Below are positions 46,254 to 55,900 of a stretch of 64,000 nt of DNA, in pieces. The DNA comes from an uncultured Cellvibrio sp. (GTDB lineage Bacteria; Pseudomonadota; Gammaproteobacteria; Pseudomonadales; Cellvibrionaceae), in contig CAMLKG010000013.1 of assembly GCA_946480695.1 (NCBI GenBank), forward strand, positions 1-64,000, in the 5' to 3' direction. The translations under genes were made by a program, and so were the position numbers. Numbering within the stretch: position 1 is the first letter of the stretch; each line of letters starts with the position of its first letter. The notes below the pieces were generated by a model. The model ran no database searches, was not told the origin of the DNA, and saw only the letters and a program-made list of their open reading frames with translations.

Positions 46254-47747
46254 TATGTCGTTAGCCGGCGCATCCGCCTTGCAATAATGATCAATGAATT
46301 GTGGGTGGCCCGGGAACCGGGCGAGGTATTGGTTGTGTTCGTTTTCGATGGAAACCATCAGCCGCTGCAACTCTTCATCACTGAGTTTATCCACCACGGG
46401 GTGATAATTTTCCGGTGTAATTCCCTGCCCCAACATCACTTGCTGCCAGGAGCCTTCGTGGAATAGTTCGTCCTGTTCCTTAAAGACACTGGCGGAGCTT
46501 TTATAGATCGCAATTTTGCGGGCAAGTGTTTCCGGGATCGCCATGGTGCGGCAGTAATTCCAAAAATCGCTGTCGGTGCGGCGGGTAACGTGGTAATGCA
46601 AAATAATAAAATCACGGATGCGTTCATATTCGTAACGCGATTGGCGGTTGTATTCATCAATTTCGCATTGACGGATGTCGTCACCGGGAAACATTTTAAT
46701 CAGGCGCACAATGCCCGTTTGGATTAAATGCAAACTGGTTGATTCCAGTGGTTCAAGGAATCCACTGGATAAGCCAAGCGCAATACAATTTTTATTCCAT
46801 TGCTTTAGCGCACGACCGGTGCGGAATTTAATCAGGCGCGGCTCGGTCTTTACTGCGCCCTGCACATTGTCCAGTAATAATTTCTTTGCCTCCCCATCGC
46901 TTATATAGCGGCTGCAATACACCAGGCCGTTGCCCACCCGGTGTTGTAACGGAATACGCCATTGCCAACCCACCGGATGCGCAATGGAACGCGTGTAGGG
47001 AACAGGTTCGCCCACCGATTCTGTTTGCACCGCAATGGCCCTGTCGCATGGCAGCCAGTGCGACCAGTCTTCAAAACCGGTATGCAATGTATGTTCAATT
47101 AACAGTGCGCGAAACCCCGAGCAATCAACAAAAATATCACCCTCGATGGTTTCACCGGAGGCAAGCTTCAGCGATTGGATAAAACCATCTCCACTGCGCG
47201 TTTGTACTTTATCGATAATGCCTTCCACACGCGTCACGCCGCGCGCTTCGCTGTATTTACGCAGATAAGCCGCATAGCGGCCCGCATCAAAATGATAGGC
47301 GTAATCCAATCCGGTAGCCGGGTCGATAACACATTTGTTGGCTTTAGCGGCACGGATATTCAAGGAATAATCGAAGTAACTTTTGGCCATGCCCCGGCGC
47401 CAGGCCTTTAACCAAAAGTGCTGGAAATTCGCCATCCAGGAATCTTTTCCCACCAGGCCAAAGGGGTGCATGTAGCTATCCCCCGGCGCGCCCCAATTTT
47501 CAAATTGGATGCCCAATTTAAAAGTTCCCTGGGTCGCTTTTAAAAATTCGGCTTCATCAATTCCCAATAATTTATTAAAGGATTTAACCGCGGGAATCGT
47601 AGCCTCACCCACCCCCACAGTGCCGATGGCATCGGATTCAATCAATAGTATTTTTTTGGTTGCAGCAAATGCGTTGGATAACGCAGCCGCTGCCATCCAA
47701 CCCGCTGTGCCGCCGCCGACAATAATAATTCTTGAATTTTTTTTCAT
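46242..47747 (-). CDS. Tryptophan-halogenase-family flavoprotein, first copy
   Basis: 501 residues. All family landmarks are canonical: FAD loop IVGGGTAGWMAA (about 9-20), GVGEATIPAV, the candidate catalytic lysine in GTFKLGIQFENWG (near residue 76), and WQWRIP matching WxWxIP. It is 33 bp after the JmjC-like gene and probably in one operon with it and SapC. True halogenases chlorinate free tryptophan. TonB-receptor-linked homologues have unknown substrates, so the product name reflects the fold only. Confidence 0.9.
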   Translation of the reverse strand: MKKNSRIIIVGGGTAGWMAAAALSNAFAATKKILLIESDAIGTVGVGEATIPAVKSFNKLLGIDEAEFLKATQGTFKLGIQFENWGAPGDSYMHPFGLVGKDSWMANFQHFWLKAWRRGMAKSYFDYSLNIRAAKANKCVIDPATGLDYAYHFDAGRYAAYLRKYSEARGVTRVEGIIDKVQTRSGDGFIQSLKLASGETIEGDIFVDCSGFRALLIEHTLHTGFEDWSHWLPCDRAIAVQTESVGEPVPYTRSIAHPVGWQWRIPLQHRVGNGLVYCSRYISDGEAKKLLLDNVQGAVKTEPRLIKFRTGRALKQWNKNCIALGLSSGFLEPLESTSLHLIQTGIVRLIKMFPGDDIRQCEIDEYNRQSRYEYERIRDFIILHYHVTRRTDSDFWNYCRTMAIPETLARKIAIYKSSASVFKEQDELFHEGSWQQVMLGQGITPENYHPVVDKLSDEELQRLMVSIENEHNQYLARFPGHPQFIDHYCKADAPANDIKTG

Positions 47748-47780
47748 GGGAGGTCCGCGATTTCCTAGCCTGGAAAAGGG

Positions 47781-48794
47781 TTAACGGTTCAATCGATTCA
47801 ATAATTGCGAACGCAGACGACGCGCCATGGTTTCATCTATTTCACCCAGGATTCCCCATTTTTCGGCGGGGATATGCGCATGGTTTTCCGGTGTTGCATC
47901 GAAGATGTAGTAATCAAACAAATTTTTCCAATGCCGGCGCTCATCTGCCGGTAGCGAACGGATATTCATCAGCGCGTGGGTAAAGGCATCCTGCGGCGAT
48001 CCCAAATAGGATGGCAATGTTGTCCACCAATAATTCACCATGGCATTAAAAGGCATTAAGCCTTCCACATGGTGCCACCACATGCCCGGAATAAAAATCG
48101 CATCGCCTGCATCCAGCTCGGCCATTTGCGCGCTTGCCAATGCGGCGCGATAGCGCGGGAATTTTTCGAAATCGGGATTATGCAAATCCACCATGCTGAT
48201 GGCGGGCCCCGCAGGATTAAAATCCAACGGGCCGATGTAAAGGTTAGGTAATTGTTCCGGCGGAAATACCACAAAGCGGCGCTTGCCGATCACGACGCAG
48301 GCAATATTGTCGGGGATGTCGTGATGGGCGGAGACAATTGTCCGGTTGCCCATCCATAAACTGACGCGCGGTTTGACTGGCCCGAGGTTTAAATCATTGT
48401 GGTCGCGAAAACCGGGCACACAAAAATCGACCGGCGCGGAATCTACATAATAGGCGCGCCGCGAACCGTTGGCGTGGAGGTTTTTAATATTGTTGTAAAC
48501 ACCGGTGAGCGATGAGCGGGCGCGCTCGTAGGCAAAGCCAGTGCAATCCTGGTTGTAAAAAATCGCACCAGTATTGTCCGCATTACCGATAGCGGTATTG
48601 ACCAGCTCGCCGTTATAAAACTGGCAAAGGTATTTATAACCTTCTTCGTCGGATTGTTGCGCGGCGGTAACCAGGGGCCAATTTTTTACCAACCCTTTTA
48701 ATACCAACGGTGTTGGCGATTCCAGAACTTCAACGGGAATTGAGTCAGCCGTAATTCCGGTGACGGTTTTTATCGGTTGGAAGTTCTCGAGCAT
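47781..48794 (-). CDS. JmjC/cupin-like 2-oxoglutarate-dependent oxygenase-type protein
   Basis: 337 residues in a cupin_8/JmjC fold. The Fe(II) triad is plausible: H157 and D159 in SAHHDIPD and H242 in WWHHVEG. KRRFVVFPPEQLPNLYIGPLD is the typical strand after the first ligands. Such proteins hydroxylate peptides or small molecules using 2-oxoglutarate. It sits between SapC (10-bp gap) and the first halogenase (33-bp gap), a combination repeated beside TonB receptors in other proteobacteria. The substrate is unknown. Confidence 0.88.
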   Translation of the reverse strand: MLENFQPIKTVTGITADSIPVEVLESPTPLVLKGLVKNWPLVTAAQQSDEEGYKYLCQFYNGELVNTAIGNADNTGAIFYNQDCTGFAYERARSSLTGVYNNIKNLHANGSRRAYYVDSAPVDFCVPGFRDHNDLNLGPVKPRVSLWMGNRTIVSAHHDIPDNIACVVIGKRRFVVFPPEQLPNLYIGPLDFNPAGPAISMVDLHNPDFEKFPRYRAALASAQMAELDAGDAIFIPGMWWHHVEGLMPFNAMVNYWWTTLPSYLGSPQDAFTHALMNIRSLPADERRHWKNLFDYYIFDATPENHAHIPAEKWGILGEIDETMARRLRSQLLNRLNR

Positions 48795-48804
48795 ACGATT
48801 GGCC

Positions 48805-49521
48805 TCAGGCGGATAATAAATTATTTTTCTTGTTAACCAATTTTTGGATATTCGCCAGCGAGGCGATAGCCATATAAATCAATTCGAGGAAATTCTGGCT
48901 GTGCAAGCGCGCCAATTGTTCCGCGTCCAAATCGCGCAGCACCATTTCGTTGATGGTATAGAAGCCGCGCATTTCAATGTGCTGGCCGTTGTCCAGCGCA
49001 ACTGTTAATACAAACGGTTCCAGCAGGTCTTCCGCCAGCAAAATGTCGATAAACCGCTGGCACACAGTCACGCCGTTAATTAATTCGGCAAGGATAGTAT
49101 TGATTTGTTCGAGGTATTCGGAATTGCCACCCTGCGCCAGGAATACCGGCGTACCCTGGGTAAAGCTGGCCCGTGGGTGGTCCATATCCACATGTATGAC
49201 CGGCTGGCGCTGGCCGGTGGAATCTTGTGTATAGCCGATGGTGAAGGGAATGCGTTCAATCGATAACGGAATGTAGGAATTGCCCCAACCCTCCTGGTCG
49301 GCAAATAAATTTTCATCGGGCGCAAAACCAAACAGCGCTATCGCTTCAAACTGGTTGTTATTGGTTTTGCGAAAAAAAATCGGGTAACAGGATGCCACCT
49401 GGCGGAATTCCCAAGGGATTATGGCGGAATAACCCATGGTATCGCCCCGCCCCGTACCGCGTTCCTGGATTATCTTTAGCGCTTTGTGCGTAACGTTATC
49501 GAGCAACACATTGTTAGCCAC
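48805..49521 (-). CDS. SapC-family protein, GTG start
   Basis: 238 residues beginning with GTG (complement 49519-49521), chosen because AGGAG lies about 6 bp before it. The SapC pattern is clear: YPIFFRKTNNNQFEAIALFGFAPDENLF, then IPFTIGY and DMDHPRASF. There is no signal peptide or membrane segment, so it is cytoplasmic. SapC was named in an S-layer context in Campylobacter, but in proteobacterial TonB loci its role is unknown. It is first gene of the SapC-JmjC-halogenase unit. Confidence 0.88.
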   Translation of the reverse strand: MANNVLLDNVTHKALKIIQERGTGRGDTMGYSAIIPWEFRQVASCYPIFFRKTNNNQFEAIALFGFAPDENLFADQEGWGNSYIPLSIERIPFTIGYTQDSTGQRQPVIHVDMDHPRASFTQGTPVFLAQGGNSEYLEQINTILAELINGVTVCQRFIDILLAEDLLEPFVLTVALDNGQHIEMRGFYTINEMVLRDLDAEQLARLHSQNFLELIYMAIASLANIQKLVNKKNNLLSA

Positions 49522-49589
49522 ACCAGGCTCCTGAATAACTGCGTTAGGTTGGATTCACGTTTTAAAAGAGTGTGTAACCTCGATCAGGC

Positions 49590-49626
49590 AAAAAAAAGAA
49601 AAGCCGCCAGATTGCAGCGGCTTTTC
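49590..49626 (-). terminator. Terminator of the TonB receptor gene
   Basis: AAAAGCCGC / GCGGCTTTT stem followed on the minus strand by a long T run, 22 bp after the receptor stop. It separates receptor expression from the SapC unit. Confidence 0.88.
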
Positions 49627-49647
49627 CCTGTCACACCCGGCAAAGGG

Positions 49648-52602
49648 TTAGAAGCTGTAGCGAACACCCAGGTTATAACGCGCACCGTACTGGTAGGCGG
49701 ATTTGAACTGGTTTTCGTAACGCGCATAGACACGTTGCGATTCTTCGCTCAGGTTAATGCCTTCAACAAACACGGTCATACCCTCGACCCATGGCAAGTC
49801 GTAGCTGACGCTTAGATCCAGTTGGCCATATTCCTCAGTGTAGTAAGGTGTGTTGCCTTCACCAAAACCGTTGAGGAAGGTGTCGCGCCAGTTGTACGCA
49901 ATACGCGCCTGCAAACCATCCTTATCGTAGAAAGCAACCAGGTTGTAGGAATCACTCAAACCGGGTAAGGCAAACTGGAAGTCGGTTGAGGAGTTATCCA
50001 CTTCAAGGTCGCTGTTCACGAAGGTGGCGTTGGCCTGTAAACCGAAGCCGCTTTCACCGAACATGTGCTGGCCCGCAATTTCCCAACCGTAGAACCTGGC
50101 TTGCTCCTGGTTAGCGGGTTGGGTGATGTCGAACTCGGCCAGCGGATCGGTATTGTTCTGCACAATATTGCTACCGGCGGGGATACCTTCATTGGCCTTG
50201 ATACGCTCGATCACATTAGCGTCGGTCGGCGCGATGCCTTCCTCAACCAGTTGCGCCCGTGCCAGTTCCGCACGCGGACCTTTGGATGGATCGCGCAGGT
50301 TGCCCACTTCGCGCTTGGTGATCACGTCAACGATAAAATCGTCCACTTGCTTGAGGAAGAAGCCACCCGACACATAGCTGGCTTCGTCGTAATACCATTC
50401 CGCCGACAAGTCGAAGTTATCGGCCATAAAGGGTTTCAGGTCGGGGTTACCCGCAGTACCAGTACGCTCGCCCGGTTTGGGACGGGTGGTCACGCTGGTG
50501 GTGCCAATCATTTTGTTCAGCGTCGGGCGGGTGATGGATTTGCTGTAGCTCATGCGCGCAATCACATCATCGGTAACATCCAGGCTTAAATCCACGCTCG
50601 GCAACCATACGTCGTAATCACCGTTTACCGAGGTATAACTGCTTTCCGGCGCCAGGTTCAGGCTCCACTCGGTCTGGTTGATCCACACCAGTTCCGACGG
50701 GTCTTTCTGGAAGCTGTTGGCCTCGATACTGGTGCTTTCATAGCGCATACCGGTGGTAATGTTCAGCGCCTTGCCCGCCACATCGCCAGTAGAGTTGAAC
50801 TCCATGTACGCACTGGTGGTGTCTTCGGTCACCTTGTGGTCACTGGTCGGGTTGCCGTCCAGGTCAGGGCGCATATAGCCGGTACCCCAACCCCATGGCC
50901 GCGTCGAGCCGCCCGGGATATTCCATTCAGTTTCGGCGATACCCACCATAGTCTCGAAATCCCAGGCGTGATAGACGGGTACATTGGAACCGCCGCCCGA
51001 GAAGGATGGAGTCAGGCCATTGAGGTTGTGTTCGGTGAAGACCTCATCCGGGAAAAGGTCCTGGTTGCCGCCGTACCAACCTGCCGCAATCTGCCCGGTA
51101 CTGAAGCTGCGCCAGCGGTTGGTAATGTCCGATTGCCCGACACCAAAATCAATCGACGTAATACCCGTGTCGGCATTGGTATCGAAGCTGCCGCTGAGCT
51201 GGACTTGGGTCACTTCGGATTTGTTCAGCGCCAGGTTCGCTTCACCGAACAGCGAATCGTAGGAAGCCGCCGTCGGCATACCGTTAACAATACCGGTGCC
51301 GGTCGGCCTGAAGGTAATGTGCATGTAGGGAATGTCTTGCGCGGCCGTTGCGTCATAGGTTTTCTGGTCGATAAACGGCGCCGCGAGGATCAGGAACGCA
51401 TTGTTACCGCGACCGACACCGCCGTTTTCGTTTACCGAGTCGTGGGCATCAAGCGCCAATGTCAGGTTGTCGTTGGCTTCCCACTCCAGGTTGAAACCCA
51501 CCGATTGGTTTTCCGTCTCGGAGGTGTTTAACCGTATATTCGACGCATAGTCATCGCCTGCCGCAGTCAATTTCGTAACCGTGCCGTTTTCGTCGATCAC
51601 CACTTCGCGGGCATCGCTACCCGAGTCGTTGTACCAGATGCCGACCCCGGTATTGATTGCTTCCAGGTCAACCTTTGCATAGGTGTAATCGAGGGTCGCC
51701 TTGAGCGTGTCCGTTGGGGTGTATTGCAATACCAACTGGCCGTTGGTGCGCTCGCGATGGAAATCCTCAATGCCGTAACCAAAGTTGCGCGGGTAATACA
51801 CATTGCCGGACTTGTCCGCGCGGTTGTCGGTTAGGTTCACCGTGGCACCGGCGTTCGCTGCCGCCGTCTGGAAATCAATATTGTTGCGCCAGTTGGCGAT
51901 ATCCGCGTTTACGGCGCGGTTATCGCGTTCCTGGTACGAACCGGAAATCGCAATACCAAAGGTGTCATCGGCAAAGGTGTTGCTGAAGATGCCGGACACT
52001 TCGGGCGTTACGTCATCGCCCACTTCATTGGTGCTGTCCATAACCGCTTTGGCGCCAATGGAAGCCTTGAGGCCGGGGTTGTCCAGCGGGCGCGCGGTTT
52101 TGATATTAACCAACGCACCTATACCACCGCTCGCGCGGGTTGCGCTGAAGGTCTTATACACTTCAACACCGCTTACGGTTTCAGCGGCCAGGTCGGAAAA
52201 TTCAAAACTGCGGCTGGAACCGTTGGTGGGCATTTGACGGCCATTCAGGGTAACCAGGTTGAAATCCGGGCCAAAGCCGCGCACGGTAATCTTGCTGCCT
52301 TCGTTGTTCTGGCGATCAATCGATACCCCGGAAATACGTTGCAGGGATTCCGCCAGGTTGGTGTCCGGGAACTTGCCGATGTCCTCGGCCGAAATCGCTT
52401 CGACCACGCCTTTGGCATCGCGCTTCACATCCATTGCGCGCTGCAAGCTGCCTTTGATACCCGTTACCAGGATCTCTTCCACATTATTGTCGCCCTGCGC
52501 CAGTGCTACGCCGCTAACACCGAGCATGGCGGAAGCTACCGCCGTTGTAATGAGCTTTCTTTTAAAGCCGGTTGATGGCTTGTTGGTTGGTGTTTTACTC
52601 AT
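49648..52602 (-). CDS. TonB-dependent outer-membrane receptor (glycan uptake type)
   Basis: 984 residues from the second ATG (complement 52600-52602), which has GGAG 6 bp before it. The signal peptide ends near VALAQ, then the TonB box-like EEILVTG, a plug domain (VVEAISAEDIGKFPDTNLAESLQRISGV, GFGPDFNLVTLNGR) and a large 22-strand barrel ending in the usual aromatic GVRYSF. It is the TIGR01782 type used for carbohydrates in Xanthomonas, Caulobacter and Cellvibrio. Flanked by GH81, GH3 and GH16, it most likely imports beta-1,3-gluco-oligosaccharides. Confidence 0.93.
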   Translation of the reverse strand: MSKTPTNKPSTGFKRKLITTAVASAMLGVSGVALAQGDNNVEEILVTGIKGSLQRAMDVKRDAKGVVEAISAEDIGKFPDTNLAESLQRISGVSIDRQNNEGSKITVRGFGPDFNLVTLNGRQMPTNGSSRSFEFSDLAAETVSGVEVYKTFSATRASGGIGALVNIKTARPLDNPGLKASIGAKAVMDSTNEVGDDVTPEVSGIFSNTFADDTFGIAISGSYQERDNRAVNADIANWRNNIDFQTAAANAGATVNLTDNRADKSGNVYYPRNFGYGIEDFHRERTNGQLVLQYTPTDTLKATLDYTYAKVDLEAINTGVGIWYNDSGSDAREVVIDENGTVTKLTAAGDDYASNIRLNTSETENQSVGFNLEWEANDNLTLALDAHDSVNENGGVGRGNNAFLILAAPFIDQKTYDATAAQDIPYMHITFRPTGTGIVNGMPTAASYDSLFGEANLALNKSEVTQVQLSGSFDTNADTGITSIDFGVGQSDITNRWRSFSTGQIAAGWYGGNQDLFPDEVFTEHNLNGLTPSFSGGGSNVPVYHAWDFETMVGIAETEWNIPGGSTRPWGWGTGYMRPDLDGNPTSDHKVTEDTTSAYMEFNSTGDVAGKALNITTGMRYESTSIEANSFQKDPSELVWINQTEWSLNLAPESSYTSVNGDYDVWLPSVDLSLDVTDDVIARMSYSKSITRPTLNKMIGTTSVTTRPKPGERTGTAGNPDLKPFMADNFDLSAEWYYDEASYVSGGFFLKQVDDFIVDVITKREVGNLRDPSKGPRAELARAQLVEEGIAPTDANVIERIKANEGIPAGSNIVQNNTDPLAEFDITQPANQEQARFYGWEIAGQHMFGESGFGLQANATFVNSDLEVDNSSTDFQFALPGLSDSYNLVAFYDKDGLQARIAYNWRDTFLNGFGEGNTPYYTEEYGQLDLSVSYDLPWVEGMTVFVEGINLSEESQRVYARYENQFKSAYQYGARYNLGVRYSF

Positions 52603-52731
52603 GGAGTTCTCCATTTATTTATTGGTATGGATTTATTGTTGACCTGTCATAGAGCGGTTCTCGCTAATTCCCCTCGTGCCGGGCCATGACCGCTATCAAG
52701 CGAACCGATAATCACAGCTGGCGCATGAAGT

Positions 52732-52799
52732 GTCGTCCCACCTTGAAAACTTATTGGAACCTGAGGCATGTCACTTTCTGGTGACTTAGGTGGGAAGAC
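52732..52799 (-). promoter_or_regulatory. Putative glucan-regulon operator upstream of the TonB receptor
   Basis: GTCGTCCCACCTT (52732-52744) and its inverted partner AGGTGGGAAGAC (52788-52799) flank a central TCAC-TTTCTG-GTGA dyad. The block ends about 130 bp before the receptor start. Related copies lie upstream of GH3 and GH81. Confidence 0.55.
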
Positions 52800-52884
52800 C
52801 GGAAATCCAGTAAATTCAAATAGATAGCTGAAGCTGCGGAGCACGATTATCGACCTGTGCCCACCCGCTTTTATAAAAGTGGTA

Positions 52885-52925
52885 CGAAAAAAAGCCCCCG
52901 AAAGAACCAGTCTTATCGGGGGCAA
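52885..52925 (-). terminator. Terminator of the GH81 gene
   Basis: GCCCCCGA / TCGGGGGC stem with a 14-nt loop and a minus-strand run of T7, about 35 bp after the GH81 stop. The rest of the gap to 52603 holds the receptor promoter and operator. A further CCCAC-TTATC-GTGGG dyad is at 52933-52947. Confidence 0.85.
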
Positions 52926-52957
52926 AAAGGGTCCCACTTATCGTGGGGGGGCGAACC

Positions 52958-55900
52958 TTATAAACGGGTGATGCGGAACCAGTTGAAGTTCCAGCCCGCC
53001 TGCTGGGCAAAGACGCCGAAGCTGTAAGTACCGGCGTTCAGGGTGACGGTGTGGTTAACCGTGGTCCAGTTTTGCCAGCCGCCGGTCGCCGGAATGGCCA
53101 CGTTACCCAACTGGATGGAACCGGCATTCATGTCCGCGGAAAGCAATGAACCCGAGGGGCTGGCAACACGGTATTCAATGCGGTAGCTGCCGGTAGTCGG
53201 AATGGTGATATTGGCGTAGGCCATCCAGTCACCCGCATCGATGTAGGCTACATTCTGGCCGCCGTTGGTATCCGTGGTGGTTTCAGTCTGTACCCCGTTC
53301 ATCGCAGTAAAAGCTTCTGCCTGCACCAATTGGCTGAATACCGAACTGGACGAGCTGCTCGCCGGTTTGCTACTGGCAGGCGTGCTCGATGCGCCGCCGG
53401 AACAACAGGTGAACTGGGCCCAGGCGGTATCGTAAGCACCGGCGCCCTGGGCGATGGTGAAGAAGTAACGCACAGTCGCCCCGGCCGGGATGTTAGCCAA
53501 ATCGTAGGTGTTGGAGTTATCCGCATTGTGGGTCATGCGGATGTTTTGCTGGGCACCATTGTTAATGGTGTAGTGGATATCCGCCCAGGCGGCATTGTTG
53601 GCATGGAAACGCACGCTGGTGCTGCCCACTACTGTGTAGCCATAGGGCGTTGCGACCGCCGAACTGGCAACAGACGAAGAAGCAACCGGTACCGATGAAG
53701 GAGCCGCGCTGGCCGGCGTTGAGCTGGCTACCGAACTGCTGGTACCGGAACAACCCGCACCGCTGGACACCACCGCCTGGCCGGTGCGCTTCAGGGCATA
53801 ACCCTTGGCCGGCACCGAAAAGCCGGTACCGTCCGAATAAGCCACGCTGATCGCTGAACAGCCGAAGTTGTAGGCGATATAGGTAAGGGTGCCGTTTTTA
53901 TTAAAGGCCACTGCGGCCGGATGGTTCGCGGTCAGGGCGCCGGTGCCCGTTGCCAGGTGGCCCAGTTGTTTCAGGGTGTAAACCCAGTGATAGGTGTGGG
54001 CTTTGGTTTCGCCCTCTTCCGGCGTCAGGTTGTTCAAGCCGTAGGCGAGCATATCGTCCACCGCCGCCTGGCCGTTGGTCATCGCCCAGATATTCCACCA
54101 GACATCGCGCCATTGGCCATTCGGCAAGCCGGAGGGCTTACCGTTGGACGACTCGCTCAAACCCAGCGCCACATAGTTGTTCAGGTAATCCGCATGTTGG
54201 CCGATGTGCAACACCAATGGGCTGAGCGGCAACCCCTGGATACCGAGGATGTGTGCATAAGCCCCGGAGAACCAGGTCGAGAACACATGGCCGTTACCCC
54301 AAATGATGGACGTGGTTGGCTTGGTGTAGGTGGAACTGAAGTTATCGTAATCCCCGCCCAGGCCTTTGAAGCGGTCAATGTTGTTCCAGTATTCCCAGTA
54401 AGTCGCGGTGGATGAGGCATGTAAATACATACCGCGGTTCACCAGGTCATTATTACCGGTGATCATGCCGTACAGGATGATCGCCCCGTAGGCGTTAGCC
54501 GCTTCGGAAGTGGATTCGTTATTGTTACCCAAGGCAAAGTTGGCGTGGCCGGAGGCCCAGGAGAAACCATAGGCCGGGTCAAAGTTGCGCAAGTACGGGA
54601 ATTGGGCATCATTGCGGCCGGCGGCGTAATCGCGAATCAGCAACTCCACCATAGGGCCGTATTGGCTGGCGCTACACCAGTTGGCATCCACCCGGCACAC
54701 TTCCGCAGCCGCGCGCACGAAATAGCCGTAATGGAAGTGATGGTCATTCAACTGTTGCTGCGCACCGAAAGACTCATCGAAACCGAGCAGGGTGTTCCAG
54801 TTATTGTCGTATACGAAGTATTTGGTGGTATCCAGCGCACCGGTCGTGTTGGCACGGAACCAGTCCTGCAACTCGGCTTTCAGCCAGGCGATCATCTGGT
54901 TGGCTTCGGTAACCATGCCGATGGAACGGGCAATGGCCGCCAACTCTGCCACCTTGCCGTAGTTCTTACCGGCCCAGTAGGTATCGGTCGCGGTATTCCA
55001 GGTTGCAGTACCCTGGCTAACAAACTCGGTCACCAGCGCGCGCAATTGGGTCGCATTGTAATCGCCGATATTTTCCGGGAAGTAAGGCAACACGCCCACA
55101 TAGGGAATGGTGTAGCTGTAGCTGCTGGTGGTCGCGAACTTGGTGACCCCGCGCGCGGAGCGCACCTTATAGCTGGTGACAGCCTGGGTGGAATTCTTCC
55201 AATGCAGCGGCAACAAACCCGCCATGGTGGTTACATTCGCACCATTGAACTGGTACTGGTGGGTAATGGTGACCTTGTTGGTAGTGCGATCCACACTGTA
55301 ATTGATATTCACCTTATCCACTTGCTGGGTCGCATATTGGGCAAAAGCGCTGATCATGGCGCTGGATGGGGTACCCGTCAGTTGCGGCAACCAGGCAACG
55401 GTCATGCGTTTGGTGCCGTTGGTTACGCCGATGCTATTGGTGTTAACACCGCTGAAGGTGGTGGTGTCGTGGCCGGTTATAAGGAAGGCGTTGCGATTGC
55501 CCGCCACATCGGTCCATACCCCAAGGCTGTTGCCGCTTTGGTAGAAAATCCCCTTTTCACCGCCGTCGGCGGATTTGGTACGTACCACCAGGTTTCCCTG
55601 CAAGGCAGTGAAATAAACATAGGGCGAGCCGTGGACAAAGGTCGCTTCCATCACTGCGGTTGAACCGCTTTTCCATTGCACAGTGACGGAACCATCACTG
55701 TAATCCTTCAGAAAGGCTTCCAGGTTGGAATAGGCGGAGTTGCCCACTGCGATACCATCAAACACCTCGCTGAACGGATCGGGAATTGCGTAAATTGTGT
55801 CGTTGGTGCCAGTGCGCAGGCCGCCGGGAATACCCAGCAGGCGCACACCGCGCTCGGTGATGCGGGCGGTGATCGGGTCGGGGGTGATATAGCCGGCATC

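Noticed and set aside
54545..55663. Plus-strand open frame of about 372 codons opposite GH81
   Set aside because: Shadow of the GH81 catalytic domain, low complexity in Gly, Val and His, no start signal.
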